A DNA stretch of 64,000 nt. Source: Peptococcaceae bacterium. GTDB taxonomy: Bacteria; Bacillota; Peptococcia; Peptococcales; Peptococcaceae. The stretch covers positions 1 through 64,000 of the forward strand of contig JAFYPD010000027.1 in assembly GCA_017547685.1 (NCBI GenBank). The letters are read 5' to 3'. Under the pieces are notes generated by a model. That model saw nothing but the letters and a program-made list of their open reading frames with translations, was not told the origin of the DNA and did not search any database. The translations under genes were made by a program, and so were the position numbers. This document shows, in pieces, positions 44,135 through 52,791 of this stretch. Within the stretch, counting starts at the first letter, position 1, and each line of letters begins with the position of its first letter.

Positions 44135-45199
44135 ATGACCAAGCATTCCGATAAAAAAAAGAAAAAACAGAAGACAGCCAGCATAACTGGACAATCATTA
44201 TCAACCCGGCATACCGGAACCTTTGCATTGTATCAGCAGTGGGATATGCTGCCTGAATTAGCATTAGAGGCCCATGATTTATTGCGTGGTGACCACGGCG
44301 GAGAAATTCCCGGCGTTAAAATGACGGAAGAGGTAGATGACCTTGCCGCCATTCACACTGTCACCATTCTAAACAGCCAGGGCAGCCGTATCATGCAAAA
44401 ACCAGAAGGTACGTACGTGACAATTTACTGTAAGGAGCTGTCCGTTAATCATCACGGTATCATAAACAGCTTAACCGATCTGCTGACCAGACATCTGCAA
44501 AAGTTTGTGCAGCTCCCTTCTCTGGACGATAACGTACTTGTCGTTGGTTTAGGCAACTGGAAATCCACGCCGGACTCTTTGGGACCGCGCATGATAAACC
44601 AGCTGATGGCAACCCGTCATCTGCACGGCAATGTGCCCGATGAAATATTAGACGGGGTCCGTCCTGTAACCACCATTGCGCCGGGTGTACTGGGAATGAC
44701 CGGCATTGAGTCAGCTGATATCATAGGCAGTATCGTAAAACAGATTCAGCCGAAACTGATCCTGGTAGCGGATGCACTGGCCGCCGGCGATGTGAGCCGT
44801 ATTGGTACCACCATCCAGATTAGTGATACCGGCATCGCACCAGGTGCGGGTATTGGCAATCATCGGCCAGGCATTAATCAGCAGACCATGGGCGTACCTG
44901 TCATATCCATCGGCGTACCTACCGTCGTAAAGGCTCGTGTCATCGCCCACAATGTGCTGGAAAAATTCTGGGAACAGCTTCTGCATCGGCCGCAGCTTTC
45001 TAAAGCATTACGGGAACTTCCAGAGCCAGCCGTGCAAAATATCATGCAGCAGGCACTGCAGCCATGCCACAGTAATCTGGAAGTGACACCAAAAGAAATC
45101 GATGACCTGGTGCAAAACTGCAGCACCATTCTGGCCAGAGCCATCACAAAAACACTGCATCCGAACATGAATGCCGATTTTGCCGCCAGCTTTTTTTAA
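44135..45199 (+). CDS. gpr: GPR germination endopeptidase
   Basis: 354 residues. GPR degrades small acid-soluble spore proteins at germination; it is made as a zymogen in the forespore and self-processed. A basic N-terminal propeptide precedes a typical ELALEAHDLLRG. The A25 peptidase core has VVGLGNWKSTPDSLGPRM and VADALAAGDVSRIGTTIQISDTGIAPGAGIGNHR divided over two helices, with the conserved aspartates in DSLGP and VADALA. It is a single plus-strand gene between minus-strand blocks. Confidence 0.95.
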   Translation: MTKHSDKKKKKQKTASITGQSLSTRHTGTFALYQQWDMLPELALEAHDLLRGDHGGEIPGVKMTEEVDDLAAIHTVTILNSQGSRIMQKPEGTYVTIYCKELSVNHHGIINSLTDLLTRHLQKFVQLPSLDDNVLVVGLGNWKSTPDSLGPRMINQLMATRHLHGNVPDEILDGVRPVTTIAPGVLGMTGIESADIIGSIVKQIQPKLILVADALAAGDVSRIGTTIQISDTGIAPGAGIGNHRPGINQQTMGVPVISIGVPTVVKARVIAHNVLEKFWEQLLHRPQLSKALRELPEPAVQNIMQQALQPCHSNLEVTPKEIDDLVQNCSTILARAITKTLHPNMNADFAASFF

Positions 45200-45237
45200 G
45201 CGATTCTTTGTCTAGTAGATAGTTATAGTTATTGTAT

Positions 45238-45396
45238 AGCAGAAACAGACAGACAACCACGTTCCGCCTTCCGAATCGGGATGGACAGTTACTTACTTGT
45301 GCAGCGCATAGCAAACTAAGTTTGACAATGCTGCGCATGTAAGTAACTGTCCAGAGCCGCTGAGGGAAAGGAAAAGTGGCGGCTGCTGTTTCTGCT
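45238..45396 (+). repeat. Structured dispersed element, copy C (divergent)
   Basis: Outer arms AGCAGAAACAG (45238-45248) and CTGTTTCTGCT (45386-45396) are perfectly complementary. Shortened core blocks CGCCTTCCGAATCG (45265-45278) and GCTGAGGGAAAG (45359-45370) flank a perfect 14-bp inner stem (45283-45296 with 45339-45352) closed by a CAAAC/GTTTG tip (45312-45324). Stem sequences share nothing with copies A or B. It lies between the converging gpr and blaR1-like genes. Confidence 0.7.
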
Positions 45397-45417
45397 GTTC
45401 ACAACAACCCAAGCTAC

Positions 45418-45450
45418 ATAAAAAGCTGCCGCAAATAAATGCAGCAGCCC
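45418..45450 (-). terminator. Terminator of the blaI-blaR1-like operon
   Basis: Minus strand: GGCTGCTGCA pairs with TTGCGGCAGC (with G-U), followed by TTTTT. Confidence 0.7.
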
Positions 45451-45472
45451 TGTGCTTGTTTTGTTTAAAGTT

Positions 45473-46555
45473 TTATGCTTCCTGTTCTTCCAGCTGTTGC
45501 TCCAGTCGATACAAATCCACCGTCACAATCGACTGGCCAATCTGTTCTTCTGTGGCTGCCACCACTTCATACTGCACTTCCGGCAGAAGTTCTATACTGC
45601 GGGTATCATAATATTCTAACTGCAGCAGTCCGCTGCTCAACAGCAATGCCACTGCACTCAGCACCAGCACAGGCATCCCTGACCGTTTCGGCCTGGTGTC
45701 AAAAATATTATCAATGCGTGCTTTCAGATACACCTTCGTATCCTGCAGACAGGCAACAATCGGATAAGCCTGCCCTGCTTTTCCCGCAGCCGCAGCCAGA
45801 ATGATATAACTATAGGCTTTCTGGATTTCCGTTTCCTGCCCCAGCTTCTTCATCACCGCTTCATCACAGGCAATTTCCAGATGCTGCTCCAGTTCTTTCT
45901 GCACCAGATACACAAATGGATGAAACCAGTACAAACAGTTTGCCAGCATGGCACACCATTTCACCAGAATATCCCCCCGGCGCAGATGAGCAGCCTCATG
46001 ATGCAGAATCAGCATCATCGTGCTGTCATCATACTGTTCAGACGGTAATAGTATCACTGGTCGAAAGACACCAACTGCAGCCGGTGTTTTCATATCCGGG
46101 CAAATCATCACCCTTAAGGATTGCGGCAATGCCCAGACTTCACGCACTTTCGCCAAAGCCAGAGCATATCGGCTGTCCTGAGGCATGCAGCTCCTGCGCC
46201 GTACATGATATAAAAACAGATGATAATCCATAACATGCTCCAGCAGCATAGCGCCTGCTATAACAAACCAGAGGGCCGCCAGACAATCAATAAACGCTAC
46301 CTGCTGAAATAATACTGAAACTTCTTCTGAAATCGTCCCATCATACAGCACCGGCGCAAACACATTCGGGGTTAACAGTGATTCGCCCATTACCGGAAAC
46401 GGCAAAAGCAGCCGCACCAGCACCACTACCCAGATTAGACGAAGCCAGCGGATGCCAAAGCGCTGTTTCAGACGATTCTGCAATATCAGCAGCAGAATGA
46501 GAAAAGGAAGAATACTAATTGAAAGAGACAGTACGGATAAAAATAGTGCTCGCAT
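45473..46555 (-). CDS. M56 family (BlaR1-like) membrane metallopeptidase without sensor domain
   Basis: 360 residues. Four membrane helices and a zincin motif HHEAAHL with the downstream Glu in HLEIACDEAVMKK. BlaR1/MecR1 proteins cleave the BlaI-type repressor after sensing beta-lactam. Here the C-terminal penicillin-binding sensor domain is missing; only about 65 residues follow the last helix. The inducing signal is therefore unknown. ATG 46555 has GAAAGGATG 5 bases upstream. No beta-lactamase or PBP2a gene is adjacent. Confidence 0.87.
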   Translation of the reverse strand: MRALFLSVLSLSISILPFLILLLILQNRLKQRFGIRWLRLIWVVVLVRLLLPFPVMGESLLTPNVFAPVLYDGTISEEVSVLFQQVAFIDCLAALWFVIAGAMLLEHVMDYHLFLYHVRRRSCMPQDSRYALALAKVREVWALPQSLRVMICPDMKTPAAVGVFRPVILLPSEQYDDSTMMLILHHEAAHLRRGDILVKWCAMLANCLYWFHPFVYLVQKELEQHLEIACDEAVMKKLGQETEIQKAYSYIILAAAAGKAGQAYPIVACLQDTKVYLKARIDNIFDTRPKRSGMPVLVLSAVALLLSSGLLQLEYYDTRSIELLPEVQYEVVAATEEQIGQSIVTVDLYRLEQQLEEQEA

Positions 46556-46588
46556 AGACATCCTTTCCGAAGCTGTCAAACCTTATTT

Positions 46589-46972
46589 TTATTTCTGATC
46601 GGCAATCTGATCTACGTACTGGCGCAGCTCCTCTAAATCATTGTCATTAATCCCTTTGCCATCATATAAAGATGCAACCAGGCTTTTCAAAGAATTCTGA
46701 TGTACTCTTTCCAGAAAAGAGCAGCTCTCCATCTGCAGATAATCCTCTTTGGATACTGCAGGGGAGAAAAAGTGGAAACGGCCTCTTTTTTCAGTGGTCA
46801 GGAAACCGCGATCCACCAGACGGGACAGAAAGTTTAGAACAGTTGTTTTTGCCCATGTTTTCTGACCAACCAGTTTTTCCAGAATATACGGAGAAGCAAC
46901 CGGCTCACCTGCATCCCAGATAATCATCATCAATTTTAATTCACTGTCCGGTAAACGTTTTAAGTTTTCCAT
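46589..46972 (-). CDS. BlaI/MecI family repressor
   Basis: 127 residues. Winged-helix repressor: ELKLMMIIWDAGEPVAS, then TWAKTTVLNFLSRLVDRGFLTTEKRGR, the DNA-binding and wing region. A helical C-terminal dimer domain follows, target of M56 cleavage. ATG 46972 has AAGGAG upstream. It is paired with the M56 gene 33 bases downstream. Confidence 0.93.
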   Translation of the reverse strand: MENLKRLPDSELKLMMIIWDAGEPVASPYILEKLVGQKTWAKTTVLNFLSRLVDRGFLTTEKRGRFHFFSPAVSKEDYLQMESCSFLERVHQNSLKSLVASLYDGKGINDNDLEELRQYVDQIADQK

Positions 46973-47037
46973 AAATACAACTCCTTCAACATTTCTTTCT
47001 TTTTCTATTTTCATTTCTCACAATGAATCCTAGTAAA

Positions 47038-47066
47038 ATTCTATAGTACGGATAAGAATTAGTCAA
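47038..47066 (-). promoter_or_regulatory. Promoter of the blaI-like operon
   Basis: TTGACT (47061-47066), 17 bases, TAGAAT (47038-47043), minus strand. The following CTATAGAATTTTACTAG is imperfectly symmetric and may hold the repressor site. Confidence 0.7.
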
Positions 47067-47626
47067 TGCCTCTTCATCGATTTCTTCCATCTTTTTCTCA
47101 AAACTTCACGCTTTATATAGCCAAACATCGCCTCTTCCCCTTCTTCTTTCAGCAAAATCAGCAGCTGTTCCAGAAGCGCCTGGGACTCTGGATGCATCAG
47201 ATAAGCAGCCCTGGAATACTCATAGTAATTGTAAGGGTCACTATCCGTGTACAGTTCTTTTCGGTAGGTTTTGCTGGCCGCAATTCTGTCGCACACCATT
47301 TCTACCACATAGCGTTCCGGCATGCGAATCCCGGTCAGATGGCGGTCACCCTCCGCACTGTAATCAATCCAGTATTCCAGATGATGTTTGTTGCGTCCTT
47401 TGTGATGCAGCCAGGCGGCGCTGTAGCCCTTCGCTTTCCGTTCAGCGTCATTGGGACTGCGATTTCCCTGAAAATACCGGACACCTGCCAGAAACTCCAC
47501 CGGAGAAAATTTTGATAAATCGTGAGTGATTCCCTGATAATACAAGCCTACCCGGAAACAATACTCCATCACCAGCTTTTTATGATGCGTAATTGTTTTC
47601 CAGTGGTTCATCCATTTCATACGCAC
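47063..47626 (-). CDS. DUF5662 family protein
   Basis: 187 residues, function unknown. It is rich in His and aromatic residues: GITHDLSKFSPVEF, HHKGRNKHHLEYW and SRAAYLMHPESQALL. The His/Asp pattern (H-D in THDLSKF, HH in WLHHKG and KHH) could bind metal, somewhat like HD-domain proteins; this is a guess. It has its own promoter, divergent from the thioredoxin-like gene. Confidence 0.85.
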   Translation of the reverse strand: MRMKWMNHWKTITHHKKLVMEYCFRVGLYYQGITHDLSKFSPVEFLAGVRYFQGNRSPNDAERKAKGYSAAWLHHKGRNKHHLEYWIDYSAEGDRHLTGIRMPERYVVEMVCDRIAASKTYRKELYTDSDPYNYYEYSRAAYLMHPESQALLEQLLILLKEEGEEAMFGYIKREVLRKRWKKSMKRH

Positions 47627-47652
47627 CCCTCCGTTTCTCTGTTGTTGCTCCT

Positions 47653-47681
47653 ATTATAACAAAAAAATGATGATTTACCAA
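47653..47681 (-). promoter_or_regulatory. Promoter of the DUF5662 gene
   Basis: TTGGTA (47676-47681), 17 bases, TATAAT (47653-47658), minus strand. Confidence 0.7.
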
Positions 47682-47700
47682 AAGAAAATGTGAAGAAGTC

Positions 47701-47730
47701 TTGTATTTTCTCCCAGAATCATGCTATGAT
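47701..47730 (+). promoter_or_regulatory. Promoter of the thioredoxin-like gene
   Basis: TTGTAT (47701-47706), 18 bases, TATGAT (47725-47730), plus strand, back to back with the DUF5662 promoter. Confidence 0.65.
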
Positions 47731-47761
47731 AAAGAAAATAGTCTATTTGAGGTGACGTTAT

Positions 47762-48088
47762 ATGGAAGCGTTGACACAGCAAAGTTTTGAGCAGTATGTA
47801 TCAGAGGAAAAACATACCTGTCTGGTGCTGTTTGTAAAAGAAGGATGTCCAATCTGCCAGGAACTGCATCCATTAATCGAAGAAATCGAACAAGGATATC
47901 TCGATAAACCATTCCGCTTTTACTATGTAGATGCCATTGCGGAGGAAACCTTGTATAAAGGTATGAAACTGCAGGGTACTCCAACCGTTCTATTTTATCG
48001 CGACGGTCAGCAGTGCAATAAATTCACCGGCCTGCGGGAATATGAAGAAATTGAATTTTTAATCGACCGCACCATGGCTGGAAAATAA
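47762..48088 (+). CDS. Thioredoxin-like protein
   Basis: 108 residues, thioredoxin fold. The active site is CPIC (in VKEGCPICQELHP) rather than CGPC, and the cis-proline loop is GTPTVLFYRDG. It is cytoplasmic, with no signal peptide. CPxC sites often occur in glutaredoxin-like or peroxide-related proteins, so the partner cannot be named. RBS GAGGTGA. Confidence 0.88.
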   Translation: MEALTQQSFEQYVSEEKHTCLVLFVKEGCPICQELHPLIEEIEQGYLDKPFRFYYVDAIAEETLYKGMKLQGTPTVLFYRDGQQCNKFTGLREYEEIEFLIDRTMAGK

Positions 48089-48091
48089 AAA

Positions 48092-48136
48092 CAAAAATCT
48101 CCTGTCTTCTATATGAAGAAGCTGGAGATTTTTTTA
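48092..48136. terminator. Bidirectional terminator
   Basis: AAAAATCTCC pairs with GGAGATTTTT, with an inner TCTTC/GAAGA stem; T-runs on both strands serve the converging thioredoxin-like and pgeF genes. Confidence 0.85.
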
Positions 48137-48152
48137 ATGGTTTATAAATTCT

Positions 48153-48965
48153 TCAAAACATCATTATCATGGCAGCATTGCGGCCGGTTTTACCATGGTC
48201 GGCGCGGTGGCTGAAAAAAATCTGATGATTCTGGCAGGTACACAGGCCGCTTACGTCAATATTGCTGTCCTGCAAGCCTGCTTCCAGCAGCTGCATCCGG
48301 TTTGCCTCCCACAAATCCACTTTGCCGTGAGCAGCATCCACAGGGGTAATCAGCTGGTCAGCAAAATCAAACGCCTGACGAAACTGCTCCAGCACCGGTA
48401 AATCCACTTCGTAGGCTGCCCGCGAGATAGACGGTCCAATAGCAGCCAGAATCTTTTTCCGGTCACAGTTATACTCTGTTGCCATGATATCTGCCATTCC
48501 GGCGGCAATCCTCCCTACCGTTCCTTTCCATCCACAGTGGCACACGCCGATTACTTTTTGTTCCGGCTCATAAAATAAAACAGGAACACAGTCCGCATAC
48601 ATCGTCATCAAAGCAATACCGCGCTGACTGGTCACCAGTCCATCCGTTTCCGGCAATGCTTCCGATGCATCAAAAAAGCCACGCCCCATTTCTTCCCGGC
48701 CTACTCGTGCAATGTTGGTACTGTGCACCTGATACCCGCACACGACATGCTCTGGTGTAATCCCTAATGCATCGGCAAACAGCAGACGATTCTGTTGCAC
48801 ATCTGCTGGATTATCGCCATTGATGAGCCCCATATTCAGACTGCTGAAACAACCTTTGCTGTATCCCCCGCTGCGGCTGCTGAAGCCATGCACCAGTTCA
48901 GGCTGCCTCTCCAGCAGTGTTGATTGAAAAATAGTCAGGCGTCCCTGCGTTTTTTGATGAAACAT
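48153..48965 (-). CDS. pgeF: PgeF/YfiH family purine nucleoside phosphorylase-type (laccase-domain) protein
   Basis: 270 residues. The metal-binding family signature is complete: CGYQVHSTN (His), MTMYADCVPVLF (Cys) and GVCHCGWKGTVGRIA (His). Members hydrolyse or phosphorolyse purine nucleosides, and E. coli PgeF edits L-Ser in peptidoglycan precursors. The gene stands alone here. Confidence 0.92.
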   Translation of the reverse strand: MFHQKTQGRLTIFQSTLLERQPELVHGFSSRSGGYSKGCFSSLNMGLINGDNPADVQQNRLLFADALGITPEHVVCGYQVHSTNIARVGREEMGRGFFDASEALPETDGLVTSQRGIALMTMYADCVPVLFYEPEQKVIGVCHCGWKGTVGRIAAGMADIMATEYNCDRKKILAAIGPSISRAAYEVDLPVLEQFRQAFDFADQLITPVDAAHGKVDLWEANRMQLLEAGLQDSNIDVSGLCTCQNHQIFFSHRADHGKTGRNAAMIMMF

Positions 48966-49006
48966 TGTTGTACCCTCTTTTCTGTCAGTTCCATATGCAT
49001 GATTAT

Positions 49007-49756
49007 CTATTTTGCTATATCGTCCACTTTATATTGCAGAAAAGCTTTTTTTACCTGTTCTCGTTTGCGGCGGGACAATGGCAGCATCACGGGTTCCTGA
49101 TCCGATGCCACCTGTATTAATATCTGGTCAGATTCTATCACACGAAGATATTTCAGATTCACCAGATAGCTTTTATGCGGACGAATAAAGCCGTGCGCCG
49201 CCAGCAAATCCTCCATTTCAGATATTTTCCCGGCCATCTCAAAGTTATAACCATATATCGTATACACATGCAGTTTGCGCAAATAACTTTCAATATACAG
49301 GATGTTCTTCACCATCAGCAATAGAATTTCTTCCTGACCGCGATCATTGCGGATACGGAACGGGAAGCGATATTCTTCATCAAAATATTTGCGACGGCAG
49401 CGATGAAACACACGCTGAAACTGTTGCAAATCAATGGGCTTCAACAGATACTGCATGGCCTGCACATCAAAAGCTTCAAATACAAAATTCATGTGGGCTG
49501 TCACGAATACCAGCATCACATCCTGGTTCTGCTGTCGAATACGCACTGCTGTTTCGATACCGGTAATCCCTTCGCCCATCTCAATATCCAGAAAAATTAA
49601 ATCAAACTGCAGTTTCTGCTCAAAAGCCTCCAGTAGTTTTTCACCACTACAGAACACGTGAATATCAAACTGTCCGTTTTCCTGTTCCTCCTGCCGAATC
49701 AATTGTACCATCTGATTACAAAACACGGGATTATCATCACAAACTGCAATCTTCAT
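49007..49756 (-). CDS. LytTR family response regulator, orphan
   Basis: 249 residues. A receiver domain (1-125) with MKIAVCDDNP, phospho-acceptor Asp in LIFLDIEMG and Lys in LLKPID; then a LytTR DNA-binding domain (about 140-240) with IESYLRKLHVY and RPHKSYLVNLKYL. This is the AgrA/VirR layout. No histidine kinase gene is next to it. It lies downstream of sigE but has its own promoter. GGAGGTG precedes the ATG. Confidence 0.93.
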   Translation of the reverse strand: MKIAVCDDNPVFCNQMVQLIRQEEQENGQFDIHVFCSGEKLLEAFEQKLQFDLIFLDIEMGEGITGIETAVRIRQQNQDVMLVFVTAHMNFVFEAFDVQAMQYLLKPIDLQQFQRVFHRCRRKYFDEEYRFPFRIRNDRGQEEILLLMVKNILYIESYLRKLHVYTIYGYNFEMAGKISEMEDLLAAHGFIRPHKSYLVNLKYLRVIESDQILIQVASDQEPVMLPLSRRKREQVKKAFLQYKVDDIAK

Positions 49757-49771
49757 ATATGCACCTCCTGT

Positions 49772-49856
49772 TTACTGTAATGTATTCTAAGATATTATAC
49801 TACAAAAGTAAAGAAATTAGGAGATTATTTTACAGTAAATGATTGCAAACTGTCAA
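49772..49856 (-). promoter_or_regulatory. Promoter and paired palindromes of the LytTR gene
   Basis: TTGACA (49851-49856), 18 bases, TAAAAT (49827-49832), minus strand. TTACAGTAA (49830-49838) overlaps the -10, and the equivalent TTACTGTAA recurs at 49772-49780. ACAGT-type repeats are typical LytTR targets, so autoregulation is plausible. A second TATAAT at 49794-49799 lacks a -35. Confidence 0.55.
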
Positions 49857-49891
49857 CTTTCATCATCAATTCGCTGTATATGCGGTCTATA

Positions 49892-50605
49892 CTATTCCAG
49901 TTTTTGAAATTCTCTTTGCAGGCGCCCGATAATTTTTTTCTCCAAACGCGAAATATATGACTGAGAAATACCCAGTAAGTCTGCGACTTCTTTCTGGGTG
50001 CGTTCCTCCCGGCCGCGCAATCCAAACCGCAGCTCCACAATCGTCCGTTCACGTTTAGAGAGCTTTGACATGGCGGCCTGCAGCAGGGAATAATCGATAT
50101 CTTTCTCTATATACTGGTAGATGGTGTCATCCTCCGTCCCCATCACATCAGATAACAGCAGCTCATTGCCATCGTAATCTATTTTCAGCGGCTCATCCAG
50201 ACTGACTTCATAGCGCATTTTGCTGGTGCGACGCAACTGCATAAGAATTTCATTTTCAATACATCTGGAAGCATAGGTCGCCAATTTGATTTTCTTACTG
50301 TTATCAAAGGTGTTGACCGCTTTAATCAGCCCAATGGTACCAATGGAAATTAAATCCTCCACCGGAATCCCTGTATTTTCGAATTTACGAGCGATATAAA
50401 CCACCAGACGCAAATTGTGCTCAATCAGTTTTTCTCTGGCTTGCTCAACATTCTGTTCCAGCTGTATCAGCAGCTGCTGTTCTTCCTCGGGAGTCAGCGG
50501 CAGCGGCAATGACTCATTACTGCCAACATAGTACACCTCCTCCTGAAGATGCAGTTTTTTCATCATCCAGACTAACATCAGATTGACTTTTTCCGATAGT
50601 CCCAT
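49892..50605 (-). CDS. sigE: RNA polymerase sporulation sigma factor SigE (pro-form)
   Basis: 237 residues. First mother-cell sigma factor, made inactive and processed by SpoIIGA. The hydrophobic and basic pro-sequence (1-25, [14 protein letters not shown]) is followed by [21 protein letters not shown], the processing and start region of SigE. Region 2 ([33 protein letters not shown]) and region 4 ([22 protein letters not shown]) are complete. ATG 50605 has GAGGAGTT upstream. It lies 16 bases after spoIIGA. Confidence 0.96.
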   Translation of the reverse strand: MGLSEKVNLMLVWMMKKLHLQEEVYYVGSNESLPLPLTPEEEQQLLIQLEQNVEQAREKLIEHNLRLVVYIARKFENTGIPVEDLISIGTIGLIKAVNTFDNSKKIKLATYASRCIENEILMQLRRTSKMRYEVSLDEPLKIDYDGNELLLSDVMGTEDDTIYQYIEKDIDYSLLQAAMSKLSKRERTIVELRFGLRGREERTQKEVADLLGISQSYISRLEKKIIGRLQREFQKLE

Positions 50606-50621
50606 AGTGATAACTCCTCTC

Positions 50622-51515
50622 TTATAGTAAGTCTGGCGGAACCAGTCCTTGGTACGTTTCATGAGAAGAAAACTGTTGTGACGACATGGCTACAATAATG
50701 TTATGACAAGTTCGTTTTACTGTTCCATACTGTAATATCATACTGTCAGGCCGGAAACCAAGCAGCAATCCCTGTTGTCCCACTGTCTGAAAAGGAATCA
50801 GACGCCAGCGTCCCGCCATATTACTCTGCTCAGCCATCAATAACAAAATATCAGCCCCATGTTCCAGCTGTTGTCCCAGTATTTTTTGCACAGCTTCTGA
50901 AAACAGAGGCAATAAGATTCTTTGCTCTGCCACAACTACAGATTTACCGCTTAACGGATCTGTGAGGCTATGTCCGCTATCCACCAGCAGCTGCAAGGAT
51001 ATCACCTGTTCCCCGAGCTGAACCCATCCTGTCACAATTTGCTGCGGTGCCGATAAATCCTGACGCAAACGATTTCGTAAATACCAGACTGCCGCGCTTA
51101 CCATTCCTGCCGCAATGACCAGCCAGAACAACTGAAAATCAATTTCCACCAGTGCAACACCGCTCCAGGTTTGTATACTCTGTTCACCAAACAGATACAT
51201 TGCCGCAACAGAAGCGCCACCCAATACAAACGAAACAAAATAAAAATAAATAACAAGTTTCAGATAATTCCGCCAGTTTACAAAAGAATAGGCCACCACA
51301 AGCATCAGCAGCGACCAGCCTATTTTTATCGGTAACAGGGTCAGCCAGACTCCCCAGGGAAAGAACACCGCCACAGAATAAACGGCACCCAGTAAGGCTG
51401 CTGCTCTCAATCTCCAGCGCCCAGCACCGCATTGTGCCAGATTTCCTGCGAGCCAGAGAATCAGCCAATCCATTATCAGATTTACTGCAAACACCTCATC
51501 GAGATACACCGTCAT
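50622..51515 (-). CDS. spoIIGA: SpoIIGA sigma-E processing aspartic peptidase
   Basis: 297 residues. Five membrane helices in the first 150 residues, then a soluble aspartic protease domain with [16 protein letters not shown], the active-site D-S-G loop. It begins [17 protein letters not shown] as other SpoIIGA proteins. It cleaves pro-SigE upon a signal from the forespore (SpoIIR). Confidence 0.95.
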   Translation of the reverse strand: MTVYLDEVFAVNLIMDWLILWLAGNLAQCGAGRWRLRAAALLGAVYSVAVFFPWGVWLTLLPIKIGWSLLMLVVAYSFVNWRNYLKLVIYFYFVSFVLGGASVAAMYLFGEQSIQTWSGVALVEIDFQLFWLVIAAGMVSAAVWYLRNRLRQDLSAPQQIVTGWVQLGEQVISLQLLVDSGHSLTDPLSGKSVVVAEQRILLPLFSEAVQKILGQQLEHGADILLLMAEQSNMAGRWRLIPFQTVGQQGLLLGFRPDSMILQYGTVKRTCHNIIVAMSSQQFSSHETYQGLVPPDLL

Positions 51516-51551
51516 AACGCTGCGCTCCCATCAGAACAAACTGTTTTCTCT

Positions 51552-51587
51552 ATTATACCCCCTCTAAGCTGTGAAATCTGTCGATTT
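51552..51587 (-). promoter_or_regulatory. Spo0A-type promoter of spoIIGA-sigE
   Basis: TATAAT (51552-51557, minus strand) has a TCGACA -35-like hexamer (51579-51584) at 21 bases, too far for an ordinary promoter. On the plus strand the same place reads TGTCGATTT, a near match to the Spo0A box TGTCGAA. A 22-bp spacer with a 0A box at the -35 is established for Bacillus spoIIG. Confidence 0.6.
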
Positions 51588-51591
51588 GCGC

Positions 51592-51626
51592 GCAAAAAAA
51601 AGAGTATTTCCTGTCGGAAATACTCT
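51592..51626 (-). terminator. Terminator of the division/wall operon after ftsZ
   Basis: A perfect 11-bp stem (51601-51611 with 51616-51626), 4-base loop, then eight T on the minus strand. It separates ftsZ from spoIIGA. Confidence 0.92.
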
Positions 51627-51640
51627 CACACAAAACTATC

Positions 51641-52759
51641 TCAGTTTTTCTTTCTCAGTAAAAATTCCGGAATCACTACGCCATCCAGAGCAGATTTAAT
51701 TTCTGGAATTTCACCGCGTACCGGAGCCTGATGTGCTGGCCGTACATTTTCTTTTGCTGTCACAGTCTGTTTTTTTTCTGGCACTGCCGGCTGCTCAGCA
51801 GGGTTTTGCTGGTGAAAGCCAGTTGCAATGATGGTAATTTTAATTTCATCGGAACCATTCTCTTCATCGAATGCACCGAACATAATATCAGCATCGGTAC
51901 CGGCGGATTCATAGATGAAATCAGCTGCTTCCTGCGCTTCCAGCAGAGTCAGATTACTGCCGGAAATATTCAGCAGGATACCTTTTGCACCTTCGATGGA
52001 TAATTCCAGCAACGGAGAGGAAATTGCCGCTTTTGCGGCAGTAACTGCACGGTTTTCGCCTTTCGCGATACCAACACCCATCAGTGCTACGCCGGTATTT
52101 TCCATAATTGCACGAACGTCAGCAAAGTCCAGATTGATAATCCCGGCTTTTGCAATCGTGTCGGAAATACCCTGTACGCCCTGACGCAGAATATCATCTG
52201 CAAAAGAGAATGCAGATTCTAATGTGGTATTTTTATCTGCAATCTGCAGTAAGCGGTCATTTGGAATGGTAACGATGGAGTCTACCTGGGCAGACAGACG
52301 TTCAATCCCTTCCAGCGCCTGCTTCATACGGCGTTTGCCTTCAAAGTTAAACGGTTTTGTCACAATCCCGATGGTTAATGCACCAATGCTTTTGGCTACC
52401 TCGGCAACAACCGGGGCAGCGCCAGTACCGGTACCGCCGCCCATACCTGCGGTTACAAATACCAGATCTGCACCTTTCAGCGCCTGGGTAAGTTCTTCTC
52501 GGCTTTCTTCAGCAGATTTACAACCTACTTCAGGATTCCCGCCGGCACCCAGACCACGAGTCAGTTTCCCGCCCAGCTGGATTTTAGTTGGCGCTTTAGA
52601 CATTTCCAATGCCTGTGCGTCTGTGTTTGCAACAATAAATTCAATACCTTCTACATTGGCAGCAATCATACGATTCACAGCGTTACCGCCGCCACCGCCA
52701 ACACCAATTACTTTTATGCAAGCTAAATTACCGCTACTGTTTTTTTCCAGTTCAAACAT
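51641..52759 (-). CDS. ftsZ: Cell division protein FtsZ
   Basis: 372 residues, tubulin-like GTPase forming the Z ring. GTP-binding loop GGGTGTG at 107-113, T7 loop region [11 protein letters not shown], and a C-terminal conserved peptide [13 protein letters not shown] after a linker rich in Pro, Gln and Glu. ATG 52759 follows GGGGGAG. It follows ftsQ directly with 32 bases between; ftsA, normally here, is absent. Confidence 0.97.
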   Translation of the reverse strand: MFELEKNSSGNLACIKVIGVGGGGGNAVNRMIAANVEGIEFIVANTDAQALEMSKAPTKIQLGGKLTRGLGAGGNPEVGCKSAEESREELTQALKGADLVFVTAGMGGGTGTGAAPVVAEVAKSIGALTIGIVTKPFNFEGKRRMKQALEGIERLSAQVDSIVTIPNDRLLQIADKNTTLESAFSFADDILRQGVQGISDTIAKAGIINLDFADVRAIMENTGVALMGVGIAKGENRAVTAAKAAISSPLLELSIEGAKGILLNISGSNLTLLEAQEAADFIYESAGTDADIMFGAFDEENGSDEIKITIIATGFHQQNPAEQPAVPEKKQTVTAKENVRPAHQAPVRGEIPEIKSALDGVVIPEFLLRKKN

Positions 52760-52791
52760 AACCACACGCTCCCCCAATATTCATCCTAAAC

